A stretch of 64,000 nucleotides of DNA from Phragmitibacter sp965284365 (GCA_965284365.1 OZ260079.1:3844001-3908000); one strand, 5' to 3'; positions 47,692 to 57,109 are shown, numbered from the stretch's first letter. Notes: generated from the letters alone by a model not told the origin. Numbers and translations: made by a program.

Positions 47692-49236
47692 TCACACACC
47701 CCTGCAGGAAAACCTGATGCGTCTGAGAATTTTCTGCCCGCGCACTTCTGATATTTCATGAGTAACATCCGGAGGCAGTATATTCCGACTCGCCTTACTG
47801 CTTGCAGAACGGCGACCGCCACGGCTCCTATTACTTGATGCGTTAGTGAAACTGATGCGCCCGAATTTGACCAGTGACTCAACGTAGGACTGCACATCCG
47901 ATATCGTCACATCAGCATTTGAAACATGTCCCATAATCGTCATGGCTTCGTGACTTTGGCCTACTAGCGCAGCCTGCGTGGCCATTGCCACAACACCCTT
48001 CAACTTTTCGTGGATACCTGAAAGCGGTACGGCTCGCTGATAAAGTGCCTCCTGGAATTGTTTTCCTACAAGGGTGACTTGAGAGATGGCCAATTTGGTA
48101 GTTTCTGCTCCAAGAATCTCGGCCAAGCGGCGTTTGACTCCTCCAACAACGTCAGGCGGCGCTGAGGTTGCTCCAGTTGACCTTGCACCACGTCTTGGGG
48201 CCGTTCCCAACGTGCGCTGAGGCGCCAGTGCTGCACTTGCCCCCAAAGAGATATTGTGACCCGAGAAGGCCTCCTGGATGGCACTTCGGTTCGCGGCATT
48301 GTTCTCTTGCTCGTCAATGAGCACCATCAATCGGCCAACCTCCCGGAAGAACTGAGATCGTTGAGGAACCTGCAGGCTCGCCTTAACGAGAAGGGATCCT
48401 GCAATCACGGATGCTTTGCCAAGATTGGCAGCTGACTGAGAACTCATGCCCTTAAAAATATTCAGAATCACATCGTAGAAGCAGCCACTGAATATCTGGG
48501 CGAAGCTATGCTCTTCATAAATTAACGCACCTGGTCCGCCTGTTGTTGGAATGGAACCTTGCGGCCCCCATTGGAAGGTATTGCGTGAGAGGCGTGGTGC
48601 GGCCGAATTATCTCCTGGAAATGAGACGGCACAGGCTGCAGCCATATCCTCTGCCCAAGACTCAATAGCATTTTTAGAGCTGATGGACGGAAGTACCGCC
48701 GCGCGCGATATCTTGTCTTGTAGGGCGGTAATGATAGCTACGCAATCACCAAAGGCCTCATGAAAGGAATTAACCTCGAATCGCGTAGAGTCCCACAGGT
48801 CAGGACGAATAGAATCTAACAGACCATGCCCTACTTCGTGGGCGACCACGTCCGTGCTTGCACCCGTGTGGCAGGTTTTGGAGCCAAAACGATGGTGAAA
48901 AAAGCTCAAGGAGTCCGGATTGGACCCACTAGCACGATCGTAGTAAGCATTCAGGTCTTCGTCGGGACTGTCTGGCCAAACTTGCAACACTTGTCCGCCC
49001 TGCCAGGAAGTTAATGGCCCATGAATTACCTCCCAAGCTTCGACAGCGGCAATAGCCCCTTCGCGGCATTGCCAATAAAGGAATTCCGGAGTGCCAGGCT
49101 TATAGACGTTTTCAGGTGCTACCATGTCAAAACTGAACCGTGCTCTATTGGCAGGTCGATCCGGTCGCGGGCTAGTCACCCGCATGGGGATAGCTTTGAT
49201 TGTCTTAGGGTCGTTCGGGATAAAATTAATGGCCAT
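47692..49236 (-). CDS. M4-like zinc metallopeptidase without export signal
   Basis: This 514-residue protein has a gluzincin site: HEVGHGLLD (His133, Glu134, His137) and FHEAFGD (Glu160) with M4-type spacing. The N-terminus (MAINFIPNDPKTIKAIPMRV) is not a signal peptide and there is no propeptide, unlike thermolysin relatives. A helical region (about 220-320) follows. The C-terminal 60 residues are basic with YVESLVKFGRIS and ILPPDVTHEI...LRRIRFSCR, shared with the convergent neighbour. It is the last gene of a likely three-gene operon with the outer-membrane-like and basic proteins. The target is unknown; regulated cleavage of a cytoplasmic or secretion-system partner is one guess. Confidence 0.75.
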   Translation of the reverse strand: MAINFIPNDPKTIKAIPMRVTSPRPDRPANRARFSFDMVAPENVYKPGTPEFLYWQCREGAIAAVEAWEVIHGPLTSWQGGQVLQVWPDSPDEDLNAYYDRASGSNPDSLSFFHHRFGSKTCHTGASTDVVAHEVGHGLLDSIRPDLWDSTRFEVNSFHEAFGDCVAIITALQDKISRAAVLPSISSKNAIESWAEDMAAACAVSFPGDNSAAPRLSRNTFQWGPQGSIPTTGGPGALIYEEHSFAQIFSGCFYDVILNIFKGMSSQSAANLGKASVIAGSLLVKASLQVPQRSQFFREVGRLMVLIDEQENNAANRSAIQEAFSGHNISLGASAALAPQRTLGTAPRRGARSTGATSAPPDVVGGVKRRLAEILGAETTKLAISQVTLVGKQFQEALYQRAVPLSGIHEKLKGVVAMATQAALVGQSHEAMTIMGHVSNADVTISDVQSYVESLVKFGRISFTNASSNRSRGGRRSASSKASRNILPPDVTHEISEVRGQKILRRIRFSCRGV

Positions 49237-49246
49237 ACATTAAGAA

Positions 49247-50419
49247 TTAGTATGTGATTCCGAATCCGATCAGCAGCGATTCTTCATTCTCTTCCCTGAA
49301 ATCCAAAGGTCCGTTCACATACGTTGCCTTGATACTCACACGTCGATTTTCCGCCTCGTCCTCCCACAGTGTCCAGGCGATCGAAGCATCAAATCGGTCC
49401 GGAGATGCGTCAGGTCCGTCCAGAGCCGCCAGATATTGATAGCGGGTATTGATGGAAAGTTTCTGGAGGAAGAAAGGGTCGAGCTTGAGTTCAGTGATCA
49501 CACCCACTCGGGCAAAAGAGCCTTCGGTGAGACCGGGTGAATCCGCCGCGTCCGACACTTCTCCGAATTGCCCTTTGAAGAAGATCCTCCACTGGTAAGC
49601 CAAGAGCGCATCTCTTTGCTTATTGAAGTCAGAGGATTCCGGGGCATAGCCGGAACGCCATTTTGCCACCCTCCAATGGCCGATCGTAAAAGGATTTCCC
49701 CAGTCTAAACGAGGCTCCCATTCAAGTTCTCCCGCCGGAATGGATACCTCCTGATCTGTATCTGTGCCATAACTGAAGTAGCCGCGTATGCGGTTCTCCA
49801 TACGACCATCGCCTGCGAGGGGACCGGCGACATTAAGAAATCCTCCGACTCGGTACACTAGCGAATCTGTTTCTTCGCTGTCGTCACCCTCTGTAATTAG
49901 TTTTTCAAAGGATACACTGGGTGTCAGGCCACCATTTTCAATCTCCCAATTATCTGAAGTGTCCGATCCCTGCCAAATTAAAGGAAGGATGACCGAGCCT
50001 TTGCCCTGCCACGTGTCCTCGTTTTTGATGAGATCGCGCGAAAAGCTCAATGATGCACCGTTGATGTCACTGGCTTGATCTTTCCCGTCTTGAGAAGGAT
50101 CTTCGGCAGCTAAGACGTCGTCGAAATTTTCACGGATCTTGATGCTGACAGGCTGCCACCCCATAGTTGGAGATTTGGGTTCTGCGAGCTTAGGCGGCTT
50201 GAAATCCACAAGATCTTTACTTGTGTAACTCTCTTTGTCGCCCGCGAGTCTCCGGAAATTTTTCTCCGACCAATCATAGATACCATCAGTATCTTCCATC
50301 GATTTTCCCTTAAGCCAAGCAGGCACTTCCGATTTACTCAGCGTCTGAGCGGATAAATGCCCACTTAGAAATAATGAGCAGGCAATGGTCGCGGCACTGA
50401 GTAACGATAGTTTGTTCAT
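49247..50419 (-). CDS. Outer-membrane-type beta-barrel protein, unknown
   Basis: The product has 390 residues from the ATG at 50419 (MNKLSLLSAATIACSLFLSG, signal peptide cut near LSAQ). The mature part alternates polar and aromatic residues in strand-sized units and ends SLLIGFGITY, a C-terminal aromatic like other outer-membrane barrels. There are short acidic loops and no catalytic motif. It starts 29 bases after the basic protein gene and ends 10 bases before the peptidase ATG, so all three are probably one transcript. Confidence 0.7.
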   Translation of the reverse strand: MNKLSLLSAATIACSLFLSGHLSAQTLSKSEVPAWLKGKSMEDTDGIYDWSEKNFRRLAGDKESYTSKDLVDFKPPKLAEPKSPTMGWQPVSIKIRENFDDVLAAEDPSQDGKDQASDINGASLSFSRDLIKNEDTWQGKGSVILPLIWQGSDTSDNWEIENGGLTPSVSFEKLITEGDDSEETDSLVYRVGGFLNVAGPLAGDGRMENRIRGYFSYGTDTDQEVSIPAGELEWEPRLDWGNPFTIGHWRVAKWRSGYAPESSDFNKQRDALLAYQWRIFFKGQFGEVSDAADSPGLTEGSFARVGVITELKLDPFFLQKLSINTRYQYLAALDGPDASPDRFDASIAWTLWEDEAENRRVSIKATYVNGPLDFREENEESLLIGFGITY

Positions 50420-50448
50420 ACCTTGAAAATTGAATTGCTTTGCCATTA

Positions 50449-50904
50449 TCATTCAAGGCGCCCTTGTTGTGCGAGGTGGTTGCAGATGAGCAACCAAACT
50501 TGGCCAGCCGTGTCGCAATCATTTAACGCCGTCCTCGACACTGCTCCTCCATCATGAGGCGAGCTGAAAAAGCGGCCATTAATTCTCTGTCCCAGTAGTC
50601 CGACGCTGATGCGAAGGAGCACGGCTTCCATCGGGGTTGCTTTACCAACTGGTGGTTCAGGAATGATGTCTGTTCTTAAGATCTCCCAAACTTCGTCTTC
50701 CGAAAAACTGGATTGTGTGGCACGTGCCGCCACCGGCCTTGCACCTTTCTTTGCCGATTTTCTGGAGCCCGATCTCCTTGAGGCCTCGGCCTTGGGCGCT
50801 GCCTTATGCAGTTCTTTTAGAAGCTTGGTGTTTTGTTCCAAGAGCTTGAACAGGCTCCGATTGCTCGCTGCCTTAGGAGTGGATTTAATCGCTTTTTTCG
50901 CCAT
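50449..50904 (-). CDS. Small basic hypothetical protein
   Basis: The product has 151 residues from the ATG at 50904 (MAKKAIKSTPKAASN). A basic, helical N-terminal half has a possible coiled coil (LFKLLEQNTKLLKELHK) and an SRRSGSRKSAKK stretch. The C-terminal half is compact, with FSEDEVWEILRTD and VLLRISVGLLGQRING. It could bind nucleic acid or chaperone a partner. There are no homologues I recognise. It is the first gene of the module that contains the zinc peptidase. Confidence 0.6.
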   Translation of the reverse strand: MAKKAIKSTPKAASNRSLFKLLEQNTKLLKELHKAAPKAEASRRSGSRKSAKKGARPVAARATQSSFSEDEVWEILRTDIIPEPPVGKATPMEAVLLRISVGLLGQRINGRFFSSPHDGGAVSRTALNDCDTAGQVWLLICNHLAQQGRLE

Positions 50905-51216
50905 ATACACTTTTAGTTGAAAGCTGCCTAGACTTCGTGGATGTCTGGACTGTCGTTTAGCATCACAGCATCGTTTGTAATCGATAATTTCATCCATCTA
51001 TTAGGTTAAGGAAAAAATGTCGACATTTATTTTCGAGTGTGATGCCGCAACTGTTTCGACTAATTGTCTAATTTTGCAGACAGTGGCGAAAGTTATGAAA
51101 ATTGTATGCTTGGGTCGAACAAAAGTGAGCGCCCTATCGAGGAGGCGCAGTCGAACCAGTGCTTTTTCGTCCCGCCAATCAGCACTCTCGTATGATTGAA
51201 TCGGTTAACTGACCTA

Positions 51217-51228
51217 GAAATGGGGTCA
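51217..51228 (+). repeat. Insertion-element end footprint at the PelG stop
   Basis: GAAATGGGGTCA matches the core of the end repeats at 21825 and 23506. Its last three bases (TCA) form the pelG stop on the other strand. Confidence 0.45.
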
Positions 51229-52599
51229 AACGCCGGATCGGGCGAACGTGTTGTACTCCAGGTTGTCCATGCAATGGTTTACGCGGTTTGCCGCGATGAA
51301 GACCGCGCAACCGGCTGCGGCCACGAACCCAAAGCCATACCACGCTTCATTCTGATGGAGTGTGATGAGGCTGAGAACTGTGTTCGCACAAAGAAAGACG
51401 AATGAGCAAATGAGGGCGCCCTTTCGGTCATCGAAGTAGAACATCACTGTGAGGAGGCACAGGAAGACCACCAGCAACATCGTTCCGGAAAGGGTGATGC
51501 GGAAAATGCCGGTCTGCACAAAGCCGATGTGAAACCAGGCGGCCATGCGATCGGCGAAGACCACCAATGTGAGGGTGGTGATGCCCTGAACTTTCAGGAG
51601 GCGGCTGAATCCATCGCGCAGGCTGGTGACCACGGCATGCTTTGCTTCTCGAATGACGCTCAGTGGCTTGCCGTTTTGCACAGCGTCGTAAAAGGCTTGG
51701 TACCTTTCAGCAAAAGCAGTTTCTGCCTGGAGGTAGAATACGGCCATACCGGGAACGATGGATAAGAGACTAAGGTAGATGGCGAGGTCATAGTCCGGGG
51801 CTGCCCGGAGGGCGCCCGAGATCTGAATGTTGCTATGGGAAAACCACCAGAAGAGGAATTTATCGATCCAGATGCCAAGATTGTAGAAGAGTCCGCAAAG
51901 CATCAATTCGGGGAAGCGCCGTATTGATCCGAGGAAACGAAATCCTGATCCTGAGCCTCGGCCGAATTCCCGGTAAACGGCGATGGCAAGACGGGCGAAA
52001 AGGATGACATGCCCAATGAGGAAGCCGACCATGGCGCCTTCAAGACCATAGTGCTGAGCGAGGTACCAAGCGGCAACCACGCCAACCCCGTATCCCGTGA
52101 AGAAGGCCAGGACGACCGTCTCGTACTGACGAAGGGCACTCAAATAGGTGCTGGCAATGAAGAGACAAGCGACATGCACCAATAGCGCAGCCGCGGCCGC
52201 TTGATACAGAGGAGGCGCAGGAACAAGCCGGAAGAAGAACCAGCCTCCGACGCCAGCGGAGATCAAACTTGTCACCACCAATGCGCCAATGAATGATGGA
52301 AAGATGACCTCGCGGTGTTTGGTTGAAAGGGAATCGGAAGTGAAGCGCGTCAGCACCAGCTGAATGGGGCCGGTGATGATGAGGGCAAAGGCATAGACGT
52401 GCGTTACTGCTGATGTGAAAAAGCGCACATTCTCCGCTTTCAACGGCCGATGCAACAGCCAGGTCAAAAGCATGAGAGAGAGGATGGAAATAATCCATGG
52501 GCCGGCGCTGATGATCGCCGCGCTGGCATAGGCCTGAAGGAGGCCAGTATAGTGGCCTCGTTTGGATAGATCGCGTAGAGTGAAGCCGATGCCTGCCAT
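51226..52599 (-). CDS. pelG: Pel exopolysaccharide transporter PelG
   Basis: This 457-residue protein (Pseudomonas PelG has 456) has about twelve membrane helices and the PelG start MAGIGFTLRDLSKRGHYTGLL. It belongs to the polysaccharide-flippase/MATE-like superfamily. It forms the inner-membrane part of the synthesis complex with PelD, PelE and PelF and passes the growing chain to the periplasm. pelF ends four bases upstream of its start. The stop overlaps an insertion-element end copy, which may mark the edge of the locus. Confidence 0.93.
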   Translation of the reverse strand: MAGIGFTLRDLSKRGHYTGLLQAYASAAIISAGPWIISILSLMLLTWLLHRPLKAENVRFFTSAVTHVYAFALIITGPIQLVLTRFTSDSLSTKHREVIFPSFIGALVVTSLISAGVGGWFFFRLVPAPPLYQAAAAALLVHVACLFIASTYLSALRQYETVVLAFFTGYGVGVVAAWYLAQHYGLEGAMVGFLIGHVILFARLAIAVYREFGRGSGSGFRFLGSIRRFPELMLCGLFYNLGIWIDKFLFWWFSHSNIQISGALRAAPDYDLAIYLSLLSIVPGMAVFYLQAETAFAERYQAFYDAVQNGKPLSVIREAKHAVVTSLRDGFSRLLKVQGITTLTLVVFADRMAAWFHIGFVQTGIFRITLSGTMLLVVFLCLLTVMFYFDDRKGALICSFVFLCANTVLSLITLHQNEAWYGFGFVAAAGCAVFIAANRVNHCMDNLEYNTFARSGV

Positions 52600-52603
52600 A
52601 GTC

Positions 52604-54148
52604 TTATGCGGTAGCTAACTTCCCTCCTCCAGTGAGTCTCGTATACAAACCTTCATAGGCATCCAGCATGATGCTTTCATGGTAATAGCGGCGGACTCGC
52701 TCCAGTCCCACGTCTGCCATTTGTTCCTGTAGTTGCCGGTTGGTGAGGAGTTCGACGAGCGAACGGGCGATGGCTTCAGCGTTCCCGCTTTCTGATATAA
52801 AACCGCTGCGGCCTAGTGGCGGGTGTTCCTGGCTGTTGCCTTCGAGCAGTTCCCGGCAGGCCCCCACGTCGGTGCAGACCAAGGGGACACGTGCGGCCAT
52901 TGACTCCAGAACCACGAAAGGAAGGCCTTCGCTGATGCTTGTCAGGGCCATGACGTCGAAGAGTGGCAACACCTCATTACGAGAGCGCAACCCCATGAAT
53001 TCGACATTTCCTCCGAGATGAAGTTGATCCACCATATCGAGGCATTCCTGATAGTAGGTTTGTTCCTCGTCGGTGGGGCCGGCGAGAAGGAAGCGCGCCT
53101 GGGGCAGGACATCGCATACCAGTCTGGCGCTTCGCAGCAGCGTCTTCACGTCCTTGATGGTAACGATGCGGCCCAAATAGCCGACCACCTGACTGCCAGG
53201 CTGTCGCTGGCGTCTGAGATGGCGTTGCTCAACCAAGATATCTGTCGACTCAGTGTTGATCCCGTTCGGAACGGTAAGAAGCTGTTCCTCACGGGCTCCG
53301 AAGTGCGCCTGCACGCGCGCGTTTCTTTCGAACAGCGAGACAACGGTAGACGAGGCGGTATAACAAAGACGCGAAAGGAGGGAGAAGAAAGCCATCCAGG
53401 TTCGGCGGAAATGGCCGGGAGCGTCCATTAATGAAGGCCGCAGCACAGGGAAGTCGGGGATCCACGCAGAGCGATTCAAATCCTGGATGCGTTCTCGCAG
53501 ATAGATACCATGTTCGCTGAGCAGGTGAGGCACCTTATGCACACGAGTCAGGACGGCTCCGAGGAATCCTGCATAACCGGTGCAGGCACTATGGTAGAGA
53601 CGCGCTTTGGGCACGCGCGGCAGCGCGCGAGCCAGCTTCCACAAAGGCTCGACGAGATAGCGGCTTGTCCAGAAGAAATGCAGAAATGAGTCCTCGGGCG
53701 CGTAGCGTTGATGCAGTTCGCACAACACATCCCAGGTTTGCCGGGCCTGAAACACGTCATCAAACGATCCATCGAAATCGCGCACGTGACGTAACAGGGT
53801 CATGAGAGCATCCAAATCTTGGGCATCGCCGTCTGGCGGATGCAGCAGAAACTTGCGGAGCGCCGTGAAGAAAGGCGACCAATTGCGTGACAAGGACTTG
53901 CGTTTGGTGCTTTTCTTACCGGGCTCGAATAGATACAATTCCTCGATGATTTTGACGTTGGAAGGGACGTCGTATTTCCGATCGCCCTGAGTATCCTGCT
54001 GCGCGCCGATGTAGAAGATACCGAAAGTCTTATCGGGGTAAGCGCTCAGAAGCTGGTGCACCCACGTGGAAACGCCTCCAGAGACATAGGGATAGGTGCC
54101 TTCCAGTAGGAGGCAGATATCCACGTCGGTGGGGTAAGGTGTTTTCAT
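52604..54148 (-). CDS. pelF: Pel glycosyltransferase PelF
   Basis: The product has 514 residues from the ATG at 54148 (MKTPYPTDVDICLLLEGTYPY), close to Pseudomonas PelF (507). It is a GT4 family GT-B enzyme: PYVSGGVSTWVHQLL in the acceptor-binding N-domain and LLSEHGIYLRER. The C-domain has VVGYLGRIVTIKDVKTLL, EFMGLRSRNEVLPLFDVMALTSISEGLPFVVLESMA (donor-site Glu pair) and TDVGACRELLEG. PelF polymerises UDP-GlcNAc/GalNAc-type sugars in the cytoplasm. It is translationally close to pelE (14 bases) and pelG (4 bases). Confidence 0.95.
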   Translation of the reverse strand: MKTPYPTDVDICLLLEGTYPYVSGGVSTWVHQLLSAYPDKTFGIFYIGAQQDTQGDRKYDVPSNVKIIEELYLFEPGKKSTKRKSLSRNWSPFFTALRKFLLHPPDGDAQDLDALMTLLRHVRDFDGSFDDVFQARQTWDVLCELHQRYAPEDSFLHFFWTSRYLVEPLWKLARALPRVPKARLYHSACTGYAGFLGAVLTRVHKVPHLLSEHGIYLRERIQDLNRSAWIPDFPVLRPSLMDAPGHFRRTWMAFFSLLSRLCYTASSTVVSLFERNARVQAHFGAREEQLLTVPNGINTESTDILVEQRHLRRQRQPGSQVVGYLGRIVTIKDVKTLLRSARLVCDVLPQARFLLAGPTDEEQTYYQECLDMVDQLHLGGNVEFMGLRSRNEVLPLFDVMALTSISEGLPFVVLESMAARVPLVCTDVGACRELLEGNSQEHPPLGRSGFISESGNAEAIARSLVELLTNRQLQEQMADVGLERVRRYYHESIMLDAYEGLYTRLTGGGKLATA

Positions 54149-54162
54149 TCTGAAAGGGCGCA

Positions 54163-54891
54163 CTACTGGATGCTGTAACCTGCTGTCAGGGGCTGAGGCG
54201 GGTGATGAACGCAGACAGCATGGACAAGTTTTGCGGCGGCATTTGCATGCAATGGGCATCCTGCAGGAAGCCGTAGCAGGAAGGTGCGTGCCTCCGCCAA
54301 TTTCAGTTCTCTCAGGCAAACCAAGGCGGCGTTGTAAAGCAATCGCGGATGGTCAGACTTCGCGACCGTGGTGCTAGCAATGACTGCGGAGAGTTTGTTG
54401 ACGATCGCTGGATGCTCGGACTCCTGGGTTTGCGGCGAGGAGAGAAGGGAGAGTCCTGCTTCCAGATAGGAGGCCAATTTTGCCTCGTTACTTTCGTTGG
54501 CGGCCGGCAGCAGGCGGGCGAAGGTGGCTTGAAGTGACTCCTGCTGGGTTTGCAATATGCTTTGCGCATGGAGCTCCAGGGAAGGTTCGAGGCTTTTCTG
54601 GAAGCGACGCAATACCGGCGCCGTTTCTTTAAGCGGTAGATGCCGCATACCTGTGACGAGATCGGCCAGATCCGCATGTCGGTGCAAGCGGGCGGCCTGT
54701 GCATAGCTTTGCAGTAGGGGCGCGGACTGACGCGGCAAACGCTGATCAGACAGAAGCGGGTTACCCGTGCGGAACTGCAATGATGCTTGCGGAACCTGCG
54801 GCAACAGCCGGCAAAGCAATGCGATGAGAACAGGTAGCAGGGCTACGCCGAAAACGAGAAGGGGTATGGGAATGGAGGCAGGCGAATTCAT
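54163..54891 (-). CDS. pelE: PelE-like membrane protein with TPR-like helices
   Basis: This 242-residue protein has one or two N-terminal membrane segments (IPLLVFGVALLPVLIALLCRLL) and a helical C-terminal domain like TPRs. It is shorter than Pseudomonas PelE (329). Sequence identity is not decisive, and the assignment rests on size class, topology and position between pelD and pelF. PelE links the synthase complex in the inner membrane. Its ATG overlaps the pelD stop by four bases (ATGA). Confidence 0.78.
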   Translation of the reverse strand: MNSPASIPIPLLVFGVALLPVLIALLCRLLPQVPQASLQFRTGNPLLSDQRLPRQSAPLLQSYAQAARLHRHADLADLVTGMRHLPLKETAPVLRRFQKSLEPSLELHAQSILQTQQESLQATFARLLPAANESNEAKLASYLEAGLSLLSSPQTQESEHPAIVNKLSAVIASTTVAKSDHPRLLYNAALVCLRELKLAEARTFLLRLPAGCPLHANAAAKLVHAVCVHHPPQPLTAGYSIQ

Positions 54892-56207
54892 TCCGGTGGG
54901 CTGCGTTGTCCCCAGGTTGTTGGTACAGTAGGGGCAATGGCTGCCGCTGGTTCATGACGATTGAGTTCCATCCATAAGGTTTCCGCGGAGCCTTGACCGG
55001 CAGTGAGATACAGTTGCGTCCGTGTCCCCTGAACTTTCTCGCCAAGATCACGGACGAGATTGCTGGCTTCTTCGTGACCCGAGAACGGGAGAAGAATGGC
55101 GACTTCATTGGCCTGTGTCAGCTTGGTTACCATCGCGGTCACCGGCAGGGCGGACCAGAGAGTCTCTGCATCCACCCGGCTCGTCAACGTAAGCCGGATG
55201 AGGGCCGAGGGCAGTCCGTGGCGCTGATCCGCATGAAGGGCTTCGGCGAGAAGCAGTTGAAATTCGTGAGCGCTGATGAGGCGGTTCCGTCTGGCATGGG
55301 CTGTCAATGAGCGACGTAACCAGCCCATGGCCGAAGTCCAGGACAGGATCAGTTCCAGGCGGGAAAGCTGCTGGAGCGAATACTCTTCATAGGGCATGTC
55401 CTGCACCAGGAGAACGCAGCTTCTTGTCAAGTGGTCCCGCCATGGGAATGCCGCAAGGAAAGGTTGGGTTGTCGTCAGTTCTCCAGCATCCGACACGGAA
55501 GCGAGAGCGCCCGTGTTCAACGCGTGGAAGGCCAGAGGAGTGCCTTGCAATGGCAGTGACTCGGTCAGTGGTGCCGTCGGGTGAATGGCAGCGATGCGTC
55601 TCAACACAGAACCATCCAACGCATAAATACCGGCGCTGGTGATGCCTGTGCAGCGATGGAGGATGTGAAGGAGTTGTTGATTAAACTCCTCAGGGGGACG
55701 GGTGAAAAGCGCGCGCAGATCATCATCCAGTCCGCTGAGAGGCGCATTGAACAGCGCCAGGCGTTGCTGCAATTCGTGTCTTGTCTCATCGAGCACGTGC
55801 AATTGTGTCAGCACCCGGGTGTTCTCTTCTGTTACCTGATCCAGGGTGGATTCCAAACGGTGGCGCCTTGCACTCAGGCGAGTCCCCAGTTCGCCAGCGA
55901 CCGCACCGAGAACCGTGATTGCCAGGAAAAAGTAGTCATGATCTTTGAAGATGTCCTCGGCTGGCGTACCGTTCATCCAGGATCGCACCGCGATAATTCC
56001 AGCGCTGATACCCAAGCCGCTCAAGAGCCCCGCAAGAAAGCCGTAACGGGCTCCCACCAAAGCAGCGGGTAACAGCCAGGGAGTGGGATTCATGCCCAGC
56101 CAACCCGGGTCGTTACGATCCAGAAGGGCGTTCACCGCGCCCAGCAGCAGGCAGAGGACCAAAAAGTCCCCCAAGCCATGCCAGCCCGTAACACGTCGTT
56201 TCGTCAT
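54888..56207 (-). CDS. pelD: PelD, degenerate GGDEF protein lacking the RxxD site
   Basis: The product has 439 residues from the ATG at 56207 (MTKRRVTGWHGLGDFL); Pseudomonas PelD has 455. Four N-terminal membrane helices, a coiled-coil (SARRHRLESTLDQVTEENTRV), a GAF domain and a C-terminal GGDEF-like domain follow one another. At the GGDEF position it reads QANEV (TQANEVAILLP). The RxxD that binds c-di-GMP, six to nine residues upstream, is replaced by VTAM. PelD is normally the c-di-GMP switch of Pel, so control must differ here or use other residues. Its start overlaps the previous stop as TAATG. Confidence 0.88.
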   Translation of the reverse strand: MTKRRVTGWHGLGDFLVLCLLLGAVNALLDRNDPGWLGMNPTPWLLPAALVGARYGFLAGLLSGLGISAGIIAVRSWMNGTPAEDIFKDHDYFFLAITVLGAVAGELGTRLSARRHRLESTLDQVTEENTRVLTQLHVLDETRHELQQRLALFNAPLSGLDDDLRALFTRPPEEFNQQLLHILHRCTGITSAGIYALDGSVLRRIAAIHPTAPLTESLPLQGTPLAFHALNTGALASVSDAGELTTTQPFLAAFPWRDHLTRSCVLLVQDMPYEEYSLQQLSRLELILSWTSAMGWLRRSLTAHARRNRLISAHEFQLLLAEALHADQRHGLPSALIRLTLTSRVDAETLWSALPVTAMVTKLTQANEVAILLPFSGHEEASNLVRDLGEKVQGTRTQLYLTAGQGSAETLWMELNRHEPAAAIAPTVPTTWGQRSPPE

Positions 56208-57109
56208 TAGGATTTCTTGAGGGGCGCAGTGGCCTCCTCGGGTCTTTTTAATCCTTGAAGATCCGGTGTGCTCACAAAGGGGATGCAGCCGGTTTCCTTG
56301 ATGCGGCGCAAGGTCTCCGTGATTTTCGGAGTGTCCCGAGGGTCGACATAATCCACGATGAAAACAGGCAGGCGATGTTTCTGGATGCGACCGATGTGAT
56401 TCGTCAGCCATTCCGTGCCTTCATGGGGAACCGCTGTGTACACGCCCGTCGCTGGATCCCAGGTTTGAAAGAGGCCTTCGATCAGCACACCGGAGAGACA
56501 GTCCGCGACTTCGTCGAAGAGAGGAAAGCCGCGATTCAGCACCAGCTTCTTTCCGGGTAGTTCCTGATGGAGGCGGCGGATGGTCTGGATCAACGCCTGA
56601 CGGCGTTTTGTCAGATGCGCGGGGCCATCCTTGATGAGTTCGAGACTGTCAGCGGTATCCAGGAACAGACCTCCGTAACCTTTAGCCAGCGCAGGAAGAG
56701 CCAAGTCTTCGACGATATAGTCAGGCCAGGCGGGATGAGTGACATCCAGCAGAGATGAATCCCAAGCTCCGTTGCGGCTCACCATCGGAATGCCCCGCTT
56801 TATCGCCGCGGTTTCGGCTGGAGATCCCTTGGCGACTTCAACCAAAGGCAGGTAAGCAAGGAAGGTCTTGTTCGGTGTTTTGAGGAGCTGCTCTGCCACC
56901 TGAGCGGCGGGATCGAGGATGCAGAAGTCATTGGAAGCAAGGGCTTCCAATGAGGGCTTCGCCGAGTAGTCAACATACAGACGTGTATCGGGCGGCGTCG
57001 CGGTCTGACCGAAACCGCTCATGCCCTGGCCGGAGAGACATGCGGACAGGGCCAACGCTCCGAAAGGAGATCGCGAAAAGGCTAGGGGGAGCCTGCACAG
57101 TCCTGACAT
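56207..57109 (-). CDS. pelA: PelA hydrolase domain as separate lipoprotein
   Basis: The product has 300 residues from the ATG at 57109; a TTG lies two codons up. The leader ends LALSAC (lipobox, Cys24), so it is a predicted lipoprotein. The body is the TM1410/GH166-like (beta/alpha)8 domain of PelA: RLYVDYSAKPS, GYGGLFLDTADSLE, LVLNRGF, GVLIEGLF (candidate catalytic Glu) and VFIVDYVDPRDTPK. In Pseudomonas this is the N-terminal third of PelA, which trims Pel in the periplasm. Here it is its own gene, placed between the PelB porin part and pelD. The deacetylase part is at 62155. Confidence 0.9.
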   Translation of the reverse strand: MSGLCRLPLAFSRSPFGALALSACLSGQGMSGFGQTATPPDTRLYVDYSAKPSLEALASNDFCILDPAAQVAEQLLKTPNKTFLAYLPLVEVAKGSPAETAAIKRGIPMVSRNGAWDSSLLDVTHPAWPDYIVEDLALPALAKGYGGLFLDTADSLELIKDGPAHLTKRRQALIQTIRRLHQELPGKKLVLNRGFPLFDEVADCLSGVLIEGLFQTWDPATGVYTAVPHEGTEWLTNHIGRIQKHRLPVFIVDYVDPRDTPKITETLRRIKETGCIPFVSTPDLQGLKRPEEATAPLKKS

